Shown here: one piece after another, positions 28,428 to 38,324 of the stretch
How positions within the stretch are numbered: the stretch's first letter is position 1
Layout: the number at the start of each line of letters is the position of its first letter
Source of the DNA: DSYU01 sp963827605
Lineage (GTDB): Bacteria > Chloroflexota > Anaerolineae > Anaerolineales > Anaerolineaceae
Length of the DNA: 64,000 bases
NCBI GenBank assembly: GCA_963827605.1
Contig: CAWHBK010000001.1
Location: forward strand, 372,001-436,000
Reading direction: 5' to 3'
Made by a program: the position numbers and the translations under genes
Notes under the pieces: model-generated
What the model was told of the DNA's origin: nothing
What the model saw: only the letters and a program-made list of their open reading frames with translations
Databases searched by the model: none

Positions 28428-29606
28428 TTGGAACCCATCCCTGATTTTTCAAAATCCCGAAATTTTCCCGGCACAGTAGACAACGATTTTGATATTATCC
28501 TGCGAAGAGTAGATGACCTGGAAAAAATCCCGGCGCTGCTTTTCGCAGGATTGCTTTTCCTGGTAGCCATCCCGCCAACATTTGGACATTGGGGCTGGAC
28601 GATTGGCCTGTGGGCGTTCTTCCTGGGCGACTGGCTGCTGCTGGCGCTGCTGCCGCGCTTCGGCCGTTCTTACGGGAATCCCAAACCGCCCACGTTGATC
28701 CTGGCAGTGCTGCGAATGCTGTTTGCGTTCTTGCCCCTGCCGATCGCGGTCGCCTTACAGGGTGTGGGTACCCTGCTGGTGGTGGATGGTTTCTGGATCG
28801 AACCCTTCCGCCTGGTGGTTACACGCCAATCCCTGCAATCACCTAAATTACAGCCAGGCCACCCTGTACGCATTCTGCATCTAGGTGATCTGCACGTCGA
28901 ACGCATCACCCAGCGCGAGCGTCATCTTAACCAGCTGATCCAGGAACTGAAACCCGACCTGATTCTGTTCTCTGGGGATGTTATCAACCTGTCTTACCTG
29001 GAGGATCCGGTAGCCCAGCAGGATGCCCGAGTGATCCTCGGCCAATGGCACGCGCCGTATGGCGTGTACATGGTCACCGGCAGCCCGGCGGTGGACCTGG
29101 AACATGTTTTTCCAAAACTGGTCAGTGGGCTGGATAATGTCTGCTGGCTGCGTGACGAACAGGTGACAGTGAGGGTGAATGATCAGGACATCAACATTGT
29201 AGGCCTCACCTGCACGCACAAACCCTTCCAAGACGGCCCGCGTCTGGAACAAATTCTGGCCGAGTCCACGGCGGATTTTGCGGCAGACGCCGCCTCTGCC
29301 GGGGACAATTTCACGATTCTGCTTTACCATACGCCAGACCTGGCTCCCAATGCCGCCAATACGGGCAAGATCGATCTACAATTTTCCGGGCACACGCACG
29401 GCGGCCAGATCCGCCTGCCCGGTATCGGCGCACTTTTTGCCGGTTCCCTATATGGCAAACGCTTCGAATCAGGCCGCAAGAAAGTGGGCAGCCTGACCCT
29501 TTACGTTACCCGCGGCATCGGCCTGGAAGGCAAGGCTGCTCCCCGCGTGCGCTTCATTTGCCCGCCTGAGATCATCCTATGGGAAATCGACGGGGAAGAA
29601 ATATAA
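28428..29606 (+). CDS. Membrane-anchored metallophosphoesterase with altered GNH motif
   Basis: About 392 residues from TTG 28428 (start uncertain). Residues about 35-115 hold three hydrophobic helices (ALLFAGLLFLVAIPPTFG; TIGLWAFFLGDWLLLALLP; LRMLFAFLPLPIAVALQGVG). Then comes a calcineurin-like domain: LHLGDLHVER, LILFSGDVIN, LLYHTPDL and FSGHTHGGQIRLPG. The usual GNHD/E metal motif reads TGSPAVD here, so a key Asn/His pair is missing; activity may be altered or lost. The closest types are YaeI/YkuE-like phosphoesterases acting on envelope lipids. It is followed 21 bases later by pepA. Confidence 0.82.
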   Translation: MEPIPDFSKSRNFPGTVDNDFDIILRRVDDLEKIPALLFAGLLFLVAIPPTFGHWGWTIGLWAFFLGDWLLLALLPRFGRSYGNPKPPTLILAVLRMLFAFLPLPIAVALQGVGTLLVVDGFWIEPFRLVVTRQSLQSPKLQPGHPVRILHLGDLHVERITQRERHLNQLIQELKPDLILFSGDVINLSYLEDPVAQQDARVILGQWHAPYGVYMVTGSPAVDLEHVFPKLVSGLDNVCWLRDEQVTVRVNDQDINIVGLTCTHKPFQDGPRLEQILAESTADFAADAASAGDNFTILLYHTPDLAPNAANTGKIDLQFSGHTHGGQIRLPGIGALFAGSLYGKRFESGRKKVGSLTLYVTRGIGLEGKAAPRVRFICPPEIILWEIDGEEI

Positions 29607-29627
29607 CCGTTTCCTGAAAGGATAAAA

Positions 29628-31091
29628 ATGAGTCAAGACAAAATTCAATCCTCCTATATTGTGCGCTTGCAGGCGGCAGATGAACCAGCCCCACGAACAA
29701 GCCTCATTGCCGTGTTTCGTTTCGCACCCGACCAGCCCGAGGTTGGGCAGCCAGGAAAAGACCCAGGCGAGACATTCCTGCAACTGCGTGCAGACGGCGA
29801 ACAAACCTTAATCGTCTCGCTTGGCAAGGCCAGCCAATATACGACCGAGATGGCCCGGCGCGCTGGCGGTGGACTGGGCAAATGGCTGGTCGAAAACGGC
29901 GCCCGGTCGGCAGGCATCGATCTCAATTCACTCAAGACGCCCGCGAGCACACCGGACGGAGATGCACTGGCCTTGTTAGAAGGGGTCATGCTGGGCGCAT
30001 ACCGCTTCAATCGCTATAAGAAAAACGACCGGGCGGCATCAGAAGTCAACCTGACCATCTTCGGCGGCGCGGGGACGCAGACCAACCGGGCACTGGTACA
30101 GCAGGTTGAAAACGTCACCCAGGCGGTGATTCTGGCCCGCGACCTGAGCCACGAACCAGCCAACGTGATCAATCCACTGACCCTGGCCGAGCGCGCCCGT
30201 CAGGTGGCGGAACAGGCCGGGCTAAAGTTCCGCGTGCTGGATGACCAGCAGCTGCAGGAGATGGGCGCGGGCGCTATTCTGGCGGTTGGACAGGGCAGCC
30301 AGACGCCGCCCCGCCTGATTATCCTTGAATATGCCGGCGCGGCCGCGGCGGGAACACCAATGGAGAAGCCGGTTGTGCTGGTCGGGAAAGCCATCACCTT
30401 CGATACCGGCGGCTATTCCATAAAAAGCACCGAAGGCATCGTTGGGATGAAATATGACAAGTGCGGCGGGGTCGATGTGCTTGCCGCGCTGCAAGCCGCC
30501 GCGGCGCTCAAACTACGCGTACCGGTCGTCGGCATCATCGCGGCGGCCGAGAATATGGTCTCCGGACAGGCCTACCGGCCGGATGATATCATCACCAGCC
30601 TATCGGGCAAAACGGTCGAGATTATCAGCACAGACGCGGAAGGGCGCCTGGTGCTGGCGGATGCCCTCACCTACGCACAGCGTGAATATTCCCCACGGGC
30701 CATTATCGACCTGGCCACCCTTACCGGGGGGGTCATTGTAGCGCTTGGCCGGGTGCGAGCCGGGCTGCTTTCCAATAACGACGCGCTGGCTGACCAGCTC
30801 TACCAGGCCGGCGAGAAGACCGGCGAGCGTATATGGCGGCTGCCCCTGGATGAGGAATACTGCCACAATATGAAAGGCGAAGACGCCGACCTGAAGAATT
30901 CCGGCGGACGTGAGGGCCACGCCATCCTGGGGGGCGCTTTCCTCAAAGCTTTTGTCGCCGATACGGTACCCTGGGCGCACCTGGATATCGCCGGGATGGC
31001 AGATACGAACAAAGAGCTGCCCTATTCATCCAAAGGCGCCACCGGTTTCGGCGTCCGGCTGCTGATCGAGTATTTATCTTCTTTGGCTTAA
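29628..31091 (+). CDS. pepA: Leucyl aminopeptidase, M17 family
   Basis: 487 residues, ribosome site AAAGGATAAA. The catalytic C-terminal domain has both metal-site signatures: VGKAITFDTGGYSIK (Lys254, Asp259) and STDAEGRLVLADAL (Asp336, Glu338, Arg340), plus Asp277 in MKYDKCGG. The N-terminal regulatory domain (residues 1-160) is divergent as usual. The enzyme forms hexamers and removes N-terminal residues from peptides in the cytoplasm with two metal ions. It is intact, with a terminator 20 bases downstream. Confidence 0.93.
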   Translation: MSQDKIQSSYIVRLQAADEPAPRTSLIAVFRFAPDQPEVGQPGKDPGETFLQLRADGEQTLIVSLGKASQYTTEMARRAGGGLGKWLVENGARSAGIDLNSLKTPASTPDGDALALLEGVMLGAYRFNRYKKNDRAASEVNLTIFGGAGTQTNRALVQQVENVTQAVILARDLSHEPANVINPLTLAERARQVAEQAGLKFRVLDDQQLQEMGAGAILAVGQGSQTPPRLIILEYAGAAAAGTPMEKPVVLVGKAITFDTGGYSIKSTEGIVGMKYDKCGGVDVLAALQAAAALKLRVPVVGIIAAAENMVSGQAYRPDDIITSLSGKTVEIISTDAEGRLVLADALTYAQREYSPRAIIDLATLTGGVIVALGRVRAGLLSNNDALADQLYQAGEKTGERIWRLPLDEEYCHNMKGEDADLKNSGGREGHAILGGAFLKAFVADTVPWAHLDIAGMADTNKELPYSSKGATGFGVRLLIEYLSSLA

Positions 31092-31111
31092 AAAAGAAGT
31101 TCTTGCTTACC

Positions 31112-31157
31112 TACTCTACAAAAAGGAGCGGCGTGGGCCGCTCCTTTTTGTAGAGTA
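31112..31157. terminator. Bidirectional terminator, perfect 21-bp palindrome
   Basis: Arms 31112-31132 and 31137-31157 are perfect complements with a 4-base loop and runs of A and T inside each arm. It separates convergent pepA and alaS. Confidence 0.93.
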
Positions 31158-31170
31158 AATTTTTTATTAT

Positions 31171-31206
31171 GACAACGTTTGTCGCGACAACGCGTTTGGT
31201 ATGACA
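31171..31206. repeat. Small palindrome cluster after the pepA terminator
   Basis: TTGTCGCGACAA (31179-31190) is a perfect palindrome flanked by GACAACGTTTGTC and ATGACAA copies. It lies in the 58-base gap before the alaS stop and is distinct from the terminator. Confidence 0.55.
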
Positions 31207-31215
31207 AATAAGGAG

Positions 31216-33952
31216 TCACGATAACTTGTTCTTCACATACTCCGGCGCTTTGTCCAGCGCTTCGCTGAGCTTGCTGGCATCCTTGCCGCCGGCCTGGGCC
31301 AGGTTCGGGCGCCCGCCGCCGCTGCCGCCTACCACCTGCGCCACGGTTTTAACCAGCTCGCCGGCATTCAAACCGCGCTTGACCAGATCATCCGTGACCG
31401 AGGCAATAATTACCGGGCGATTGTCTGGCGCGGAGGCTACCACCACCACCCCGCTTGGGTAGCGCTGGCGGAAGCGGTCCGTCATCGCCCGCAGCGTATC
31501 CGCATCGGCGTTGAGTATCAGGACCGTCAGCACAGGCACACCCGCCACAACCGGCACGTTCTCTAGCTTGCGGCTGAAATCGGCCGCCGCCAGCTCCTGG
31601 CGCTGCTGGGCAACGCGTTTGCGCGCCGTTTCCAAATCCTCCTGCAGCTGCGCGACTTTGTGCGGTACTTCTTCCACCGGGCTGGTTAGCAAAGCCGCCG
31701 CCTGTTTGAGCGCGCGGAAACGCTTCTGCACCAGCTCGTAGGCACCGCGCCCGGTGACCGCTTCGATGCGCCGTACCCCGGCAGCCGCGCTGCCTTCGCT
31801 AACGATCAGAAACAGCCCGATATCCGCCGTTTCGCTCAGGTGTGTGCCGCCGCACAGCTCGTAGGATACGGCCTCATTCTCACCGATGGTTACCGTGCGC
31901 ACCACCTCACCATACTTTTCGCCAAACAACGCCATCGCGCCCTCCGCCATGGCCTCTTCCCTGGCCTTATAGCGGATATTGACCGGGTAATTTTCCAGAA
32001 TGGCACGGTTGACGCCAGCCTCCACCCGCTCAATCTGCTCTGCGCTCATTGCCTCGGGGTGATTAAAATCGAAGCGCAGCCGGTCGGGGGCTACGAGTGA
32101 ACCTGCCTGGGTAGCGTGCTCGCCAAGCAGCGCCTGTAACTCGGCGTGCAGCAGATGCGTGGCAGTGTGGTTGCGCATAATATCGCGCCGCCGCTGCGTA
32201 TCCACCGCGGCAATCACCGCGTCGCCTACCCGCGGCGTGCCTTTTACCACCGTCCCAACATGCGCCACAACACCGGCTGCAGGGCGGCGGGTATCCTCGA
32301 TGCGAACTTCCCAGCGCGGCTCATTGACGGAAACAATCACCCCGGTGTCCGCCACCTGCCCGCCCGACTCGATATAGAAGCTGGTTTTCGGGATGATCAG
32401 CTCCACTTTATCGCCTTCACGCGCCTCTTGCAGCGCGGCGCCGTTCGAAACAATCGCCAGCAGCTCGCCTTCCGTCTCGTATTCGACGTACGGGTCGTAG
32501 GCCACGCCTTTGAGATCGATCTTGCCTGTCCCTTGCAGGTTCTCCAGAACCGCTCGGTATACGTCCACATCTTCACCGCCCAGCGGACCAAAAGCCTTGC
32601 CCCCGCCTGAAGCAATGCGGTGCTCTTTCATGGCTTCCAGGAAGCCCAGCTCATCCACCTTCAGGCTCTGTTCCTGGAGTACATCGCGGGTCAGCTCAAA
32701 TGGCAGCCCGTGCGTAGCATACAAATCGAAGGCTTTGCGGCCATCCAGGGTATCTTTACCCTGCGCGCGCATTGCCTCCAACAGATCGTTTAGCTCGCCC
32801 AGCCCGCCTTCTACCGTGCGTTTGAAGGCTTCTTCTTCACGGGTCAGGTTGGCCAGGATTGTGCCCTCGTTCCTGGCCAGATCGGGGAAGAAACTGCCAT
32901 ACTCGCGCACCACTACCTCAGCGACTTTGGCAAGGAAGGGCTTATCCAGCCCGATCTTTGAGCCAAAACGCGCCGCGCGGCGGATGATCATCCGGCAGAC
33001 GTAGTTGCGCCCGGTATTGCCTGGCACGACCCCATCGGCGATGAGGAAGGCCGCTGCCCGGCCATGGTCGGCAATTACCCGGTAGGGGGTGAAGTTCGCG
33101 TCCACCTGCTCGGGGCTGTGACCGGTCAGCCGGCGCGTCTCCTCGATCAGTGGCCAAAGCAGGTCGGTGCGATAGTTCGAGCTGACACCCTGCAGCAGGG
33201 AAACGATGCGCTCAAAGCCCATCCCCGTGTCAACGTGGGTGGCGGGCAACGGTTCGAGCTGCGTAGGGCCAAAGCGGTTGTACTGCATAAACACCAGGTT
33301 CCAGATTTCCAGGAAGCGCTTGCAGTCGCCATTCACGCTGCACACATGTCCCGGCACTGCCTGTTTATCGCAGGCATCTGCACCCCGGTCAATGTGGATC
33401 TCTGAGCAAGGCCCGCATGGACCGGTATCGGCCATTTCCCAGAAATTTTCCTTGCGTCCAAAGGGCAGCACATGCTCCACTGCCATCCCCGGCTGCGTCT
33501 TCCAGAAGCGCTCAGCATCCGTGTCGGTCGGAATCTCGCCCTTCTCGTCCTGGAAATAGGTCGCGTACAGGCGGCTCTTGTCCAGTCCCCACACCCCGGT
33601 GAGCAGCTCCCAGGCCCACTGGATGGCTTCTTTTTTGTAATAGTCACCAAACGACCAGTTACCCAGCATCTCAAAGAAAGTATGGTGGGTATCATCCCGG
33701 CCCACGTCTTCCAGGTCGTTGTGCTTCCCAGCTACGCGCATGCACTTCTGCGAATTCACCGCGCGCGTGTATGGGCGGTGATCCGTCCCGAGGAACACAT
33801 CTTTAAACTGCACCATACCCGCGTTGGTGAAAAGCAAGGTCTGGTCCCCGCCCGGAACGAGCGAAGAAGAGGGCACAAAGGTATGGCCCTTGCTCTGGAA
33901 GAATTCGATAAACTGCTGCCGGATTTCCGCGCCGGAAAGATTTCTTAGACAT
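31216..33952 (-). CDS. alaS: Alanyl-tRNA synthetase, one frameshift near the start
   Basis: About 912 residues. The open frame starts within the N-terminus; the natural start is ATG 33952. One extra A in the AAA at 33941-33943 breaks the frame: without it the start reads MSKNLSGAEIRQQFIEFF. The core has class II motifs (LLFTNAGMVQFKDVFLG; the GADACDKQAVPGHVC zinc-like insert; GMGFERIVSLLQG), the editing-domain zinc motifs HTATHLLHAE and CGGTHL, and the C-terminal GGSGGGRPNLAQAGG. It charges tRNA-Ala and edits mischarged Ser/Gly. As an essential gene, a real frameshift is unlikely. Confidence 0.93.
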
Positions 33953-34291
33953 AATTACTCCCTGTTTTAAGTTACCAGTGGGCAATTATACGCTAGAGAG
34001 TAAGAGGAGGCAAGCAGAGAAGGGAACGTGAACTCTTTCGCCACCGGGTAAACTTTCCACGGGTTTACCAGTTATTTTCCTGTACTTCATAAAAAGTACG
34101 CAAAAAAAATAATAGTTTTGTAAGCACGGCTATGATGATATTGTAGTTATAATATGAGCACTCGTTTATAACTTTTACTCAACTGATCTACCCTGCTTTG
34201 GGTAAGCCATTATACCCGCAGGTTCATCTTCGTCGTACGGGGATGAAAGGTATTTTTGGTGTTTATTAATACGTCGCTGTGAGGAAATAAC
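33953..34291. other. 339-base gap before the chemoreceptor gene
   Basis: No gene seen. It holds a 7-bp dyad GGTAAAC/GTTTACC (34047-34053, 34063-34069), a GTACTT/AAGTAC hairpin near 34082-34099, and a TATAAT box at 34148-34153 without a convincing -35. It should contain the divergent promoters of alaS and the chemoreceptor. Confidence 0.5.
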
Positions 34292-36295
34292 ATGCTCTCG
34301 AAACGATTCAACATGGGCAACAACTTTTCGATGAAAAGTGTCTTCGAATTTGCGAGAAACCAGAATAGTGTCAGTGTTGGAACACGATTGATCGGCAGTT
34401 TCCTGGTGATCGCCATCATTATGGCAATTGTGTCCGCACTGGGATATTTCTTCATCCGCGACGCGCAGCGCAACCTTACCAGCATGCACGATAACCGGGT
34501 ACTGCCGCTTGAATATGTGGGCAGTATGGAAAAAAACGCTTTTGATCTGCTCGGCAACCTGTATAAGTTCTACCTTATCCCCATTGACCGGGACAATATT
34601 GAGCGGGAGATCCAAACGAACATCCAGTCGGTCAACGACAGTCTGGCTGCATACCAGGCCAGTGCCATCGGCCAGTCAGCAGAGGAAAAGGCGGTTATCA
34701 AACAGTTCCAGGATGATTGGGGCATCTATCAGCAGCTCATTTTCTCTACCCTCCAGCTCATAAAATCGGGCAACGAAGCCGGCTTTCTTGCCAGTATTGC
34801 TGACGGGGGCTATTTGTTTGCCACCTCGGAGCGCGTGGACGGCGAGCTAAATCAGCTTTCTGCGATCAATGTACAGACAGCTGAAAAGCTCCACGATGAT
34901 GGTGAGCGTACCTTCCGTGGTGCGACCATTATCTTCTTCGCCGCTGCCGTCATCGGCATTTTCCTGGCCCTGATCCTGGGGTTTGTTAGCACAACCTATA
35001 TTACCCGTCCGTTGAACAAGACAGTGGTGATGATCCATGAACTAGAAAACGGTCATCTCGGTATGCGGCTGAATATGCGGCGCAACGATGAAATTGGTTT
35101 CCTGGCCGACCGCATGGACAGGCTGGCCGATGACCTGCAAAACGTAGTCGTGGCGGCAATGCAGCGCATTGCAAGAGGCGACCTCAGTATCGATATCCAG
35201 CCCAAAGACGAACAAGACGAAATTCGCCCGGCGCTAATTGAGACGGTTCAGTCGCTTCGCGGGCTGATCAATGAGACGAACCAGTTAGCCAGTGCAGCCA
35301 GCAAAGGGAAAGTAATGGTGCGCGGCGGGGCAGAGCAGTTCAAGGGTGGTTACCGCGAAATCGTGGAGGGCATGAATAACATGCTCGACTTGCTCATCTC
35401 ACCGCTTAAAATCATCAGCGAGGCGGCCGCTAACCTCAATTCAGTGGCCACCGAGCTGCTCTCGGCCACCACACAGCAGGTCGCAGGAGCGAGCGAACAG
35501 TCATCGGCCGTGACGCAAACTACCACCACGGTAGAAGAAGTGAAATCGATCACCGAAAGCGCTATCTTGCGCACGCAAGAAGTGTCAGACGCCTCGCAGC
35601 GTACGGTAGAGGTGTCGCGGGCCGGGCAGCAGGCTGTGCTGGTGACAATCGACAGTATGAAACAAATTAAACATCAGGTGGGCAGCATCGCCGAAAACAT
35701 TTTGGCGTTATCTGAGCAAACCCAGCAGATCGGTCAGATCATTACCACCGTCAGCGATATCGCTGCGCAGTCGAACATGCTGGCGCTGAACGCTTCGGTT
35801 GAAGCCGCGCGAGCCGGAGCTGCTGGCAGGGGCTTTGCAGTGGTAGCCGCTGAGGTTCGCAGCCTGGCCGAACAATCGAAAAGCGCGACCCAGCAGATTA
35901 AGAGCATTCTCGGCGAAATCCAAAAAGCCACCAACACCACTGTAATGGCCACCGAAGAGGGCATCAAAGTGGTCGACCAGGGCGTGAGTCAGGTTGACCA
36001 GGCCAGGTTGGCTATCCAGCAGCTGAGTGAGGTGATCAATACCTCGATGCAAATGATTTCACAGCTGGCGGCAGGCAGCCAGCAGCAGCACACCGGCATC
36101 GAGCAAATTGCGACCGCCATGCAGCAGATCAATCAGGCAACTTACCAGGGACTGGCCAGCACGCGCCAAACCGAACGCTCTGCGATGAATCTCAACGAGC
36201 TGTCGCAGCGCATGAGCGAAACCGTACAACATTACCAGCTAAATGGCGCGAAGGAGGAATCTGAAAAAGCTTCACTGTTACAGAAAATGGAATAG
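34292..36295 (+). CDS. Methyl-accepting chemotaxis protein
   Basis: 667 residues. Layout: transmembrane helix 1 (about 33-55), a four-helix-bundle ligand domain outside the membrane (about 56-208), helix 2 (about 210-233), one HAMP followed by further HAMP-like segments (ARGDLSIDI; KGKVMVRGGAEQFKGGY), then the signalling domain with the conserved tip SNMLALNASVEAARAG and AGRGFAVVAAEVRSLAEQS. It signals to CheA/CheW, none of which are in the window. Gln- and Glu-rich helices supply likely methylation sites. A BMP-type binding lipoprotein follows 98 bases downstream, which could present ligand to this receptor (inference). Confidence 0.92.
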   Translation: MLSKRFNMGNNFSMKSVFEFARNQNSVSVGTRLIGSFLVIAIIMAIVSALGYFFIRDAQRNLTSMHDNRVLPLEYVGSMEKNAFDLLGNLYKFYLIPIDRDNIEREIQTNIQSVNDSLAAYQASAIGQSAEEKAVIKQFQDDWGIYQQLIFSTLQLIKSGNEAGFLASIADGGYLFATSERVDGELNQLSAINVQTAEKLHDDGERTFRGATIIFFAAAVIGIFLALILGFVSTTYITRPLNKTVVMIHELENGHLGMRLNMRRNDEIGFLADRMDRLADDLQNVVVAAMQRIARGDLSIDIQPKDEQDEIRPALIETVQSLRGLINETNQLASAASKGKVMVRGGAEQFKGGYREIVEGMNNMLDLLISPLKIISEAAANLNSVATELLSATTQQVAGASEQSSAVTQTTTTVEEVKSITESAILRTQEVSDASQRTVEVSRAGQQAVLVTIDSMKQIKHQVGSIAENILALSEQTQQIGQIITTVSDIAAQSNMLALNASVEAARAGAAGRGFAVVAAEVRSLAEQSKSATQQIKSILGEIQKATNTTVMATEEGIKVVDQGVSQVDQARLAIQQLSEVINTSMQMISQLAAGSQQQHTGIEQIATAMQQINQATYQGLASTRQTERSAMNLNELSQRMSETVQHYQLNGAKEESEKASLLQKME

Positions 36296-36392
36296 GTATA
36301 AGTTTTTTCCCCTCTAGATGGATCGTTCAGCACGCACGCCTGACCCGGCAAAACTATTTTTTACAACCGTTTATTGGATAAGGAGAATTACA

Positions 36393-37409
36393 ATGCGCAA
36401 GATCCCCACTTTTCTAATGATCGTCATAACAATATTTTCGCTTGTAATGACCGCTTGTGCACCGAAGCAGGTCGCGACTGCAGAGCCTGTTTTGCAGGGC
36501 AAAACGTTCAAATTGGCTGCCGTTTTCCCCGGCGTCATCACCGATGCTGATTACAACACGCTGGCATATATATCAATCAACAAAGTGAAGTCTGACCTGG
36601 GCATCGATACCGCCTATACGGAAAGTGTGCTGCCGGATAATGTTGATAAAGTTATGCGCGACTATGTGAGCAAGGGATACAACGTGGTCTGGACGCACGG
36701 CGGGCAGTTTGTGAATCAGACGGCGGCAATTGCCAAAGAGTTCCCGAATGTGACCTTTATTGCCGAAGGCGATGTGAGTGTCAAGAACCCGCCCGCCAAT
36801 CTGTGGTTCGTGACCCGCAACTTCCACATTGGATTCTACGCCGTGGGTGTGACGGCCGCTATGGCCAGCAAGACCGGTAAAATTGGGTATATCAGCGGGC
36901 AAGCCCTGCCGTTCTCGTACGCTGAAGTCCACGCCATCCAGCAGGCTATCAAAGAGCAGAACCTGAATGTTGAACTAAAAACGGTTTGGACCGGCGATTT
37001 TAACGATCCCGCCAAGGCACGTCAGGCCACGGATGCCATGATCGCCGACGGGGTGGATGTGATTATTGGTGCGCTCAACCTGGGAATGGTCGGCGTATTT
37101 GAGTCGGTCAAGACCTCGGGCAAGCCAATACTGGTCACAGCCAAATACTCAGACAAAACCACCTACGCACCCGACAACTATATTACGGCACTGCTGTACG
37201 ATTTCTCCGGCCCGCTCAAAGACATCCTCCAGAAGGTACAGAATGGTGAAAAAGGCGGAGTCTATCCGCTTGGCTTCGCAACCGGCGTGTCGCTGCAGTC
37301 ACCGCTGCAAAACGTCCCGACCGATCTACAGTCCAAGATCGACGCGATCATGCAGGGGATTAAAGACGGGAAGATCAACGTGGTAAATGATGTAACGCCT
37401 ATAAAATAG
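36393..37409 (+). CDS. BMP-family (nucleoside-type) substrate-binding lipoprotein
   Basis: 338 residues from ATG 36393 (ribosome site AAGGAGAAT). The signal peptide ends in lipobox VMTAC. The domain matches Bmp/PnrA substrate-binding proteins: FKLAAVFPGVITDADYN, YNVVWTHGGQFVNQTAAIA, KIGYISGQALPF and VDVIIGALNLGMVGVFE. Relatives bind purine nucleosides or other ligands for ABC importers. No permease or ATPase gene is near, so it may serve the chemoreceptor upstream, or an importer elsewhere. Confidence 0.88.
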   Translation: MRKIPTFLMIVITIFSLVMTACAPKQVATAEPVLQGKTFKLAAVFPGVITDADYNTLAYISINKVKSDLGIDTAYTESVLPDNVDKVMRDYVSKGYNVVWTHGGQFVNQTAAIAKEFPNVTFIAEGDVSVKNPPANLWFVTRNFHIGFYAVGVTAAMASKTGKIGYISGQALPFSYAEVHAIQQAIKEQNLNVELKTVWTGDFNDPAKARQATDAMIADGVDVIIGALNLGMVGVFESVKTSGKPILVTAKYSDKTTYAPDNYITALLYDFSGPLKDILQKVQNGEKGGVYPLGFATGVSLQSPLQNVPTDLQSKIDAIMQGIKDGKINVVNDVTPIK

Positions 37410-37426
37410 GAAAAACGAAATCGATC

Positions 37427-37467
37427 AACCGGGGTTGTCTGGAAAGAACCATCAGACAGCCCCGGTT
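37427..37467 (+). terminator. Terminator after the BMP lipoprotein gene
   Basis: Arms 37427-37441 and 37453-37467 pair over 15 bases with one G-T wobble, followed by TTCGTTAAATTT. Confidence 0.82.
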
Positions 37468-37649
37468 TCGTTAAATTTCGCTAAGACAGTGTCACGATCT
37501 GGCTGCATGCGGGGCCGCTCTTCTTCCAGGATGGCATACATCAGCGTATCCCACCAGCGGTCTTTGAAAAATTCTTTCAGGCGGTGCGTTCTGCCAAAAT
37601 AGCGGCCGTGTAGAAATAGCAAGGTGTTTGATGGATAATGACAGTACAA
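37452..37649 (-). pseudogene. Possible remnant of a minus-strand gene
   Basis: An open frame of 65 codons with protein-like composition (RLKEFFKDRWWDTLMYAIL, then a charged tail) but no recognised family, weak start context and an end inside the terminator hairpin. It overlaps the start region of the next lipoprotein. It could be a decayed fragment or chance. Confidence 0.2.
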
Positions 37650-37666
37650 TGTTGGAAGGTGAAATC

Positions 37667-38266
37667 ATGATAAAACCGATAATCATCATTTCCTGCGTCT
37701 TGCTACTGGTTTCTTTATCCTGCCAGTTCTTGTTTCCAAAAAATACCCCGCAGCCGCAGAACACACAGGAACCTGCCCAAGAAGCAACGGTACCCGCGGC
37801 ACAGACTGTGCCGGCACAGCCCGAGCCAACCCAGGAACAGTCCACTGCTCAAACGGCTCCGCTCAGCACCGCCACGCTGTCCCCCTCCCCCGAGACTCTC
37901 GTGTTGTTAGAAGATATGACCTTGATGTTCTGGAACGCAAGGGTCAGTTACAACCCGGCCGTCTGGCAGCCGGGCGGGACGGAAGCCCCGCCCTCGCTGA
38001 CGCACCGGCAGCTCTCAACATGCCGGTTATACGAGCAGGGCCCGACGGAACCCCCCCAGGCCGACCGTGAAGTCACCTTAGGACCGGTTACGTACATGGT
38101 CGCCGAAATGGAATCCCAGGGCAACCTCATCCACTGGTATATGGCGGTAAAGGGCCCACAGGGCGCCTTTGCGGACGGCATTCCCACCCTGGTCCTTTCC
38201 AGCTCTCCAGAAGAGCTTGAGCAGTGCCGCAGCAGCGCAGAGGAAGTTTTGGCAAGCATGCGATAA
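37667..38266 (+). CDS. Small lipoprotein of unknown function
   Basis: About 199 residues from ATG 37667 (ribosome site GGAAGGTGA). The signal peptide ends in a lipobox-like VSLSC, followed by a long Pro/Gln/Thr/Ala-rich linker (residues about 25-75) and a compact C-terminal region (LLEDMTLMFWNARVSYN; VTYMVAEMESQGNLIHWYMA). I do not recognise the domain. It ends 58 bases before the MFS gene and may be co-transcribed with it. Confidence 0.7.
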   Translation: MIKPIIIISCVLLLVSLSCQFLFPKNTPQPQNTQEPAQEATVPAAQTVPAQPEPTQEQSTAQTAPLSTATLSPSPETLVLLEDMTLMFWNARVSYNPAVWQPGGTEAPPSLTHRQLSTCRLYEQGPTEPPQADREVTLGPVTYMVAEMESQGNLIHWYMAVKGPQGAFADGIPTLVLSSSPEELEQCRSSAEEVLASMR

Positions 38267-38324
38267 ATCTTTCCTTCTATAAAGAAAGCGCGTACGCTTC
38301 CCGGCCCTGGAATATAATTGCGGA

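Noticed and set aside
33953..34291. A c-di-GMP or other riboswitch before the chemoreceptor
   Set aside because: The GGGTAAAC and dyads there do not match the conserved core of any class I know.
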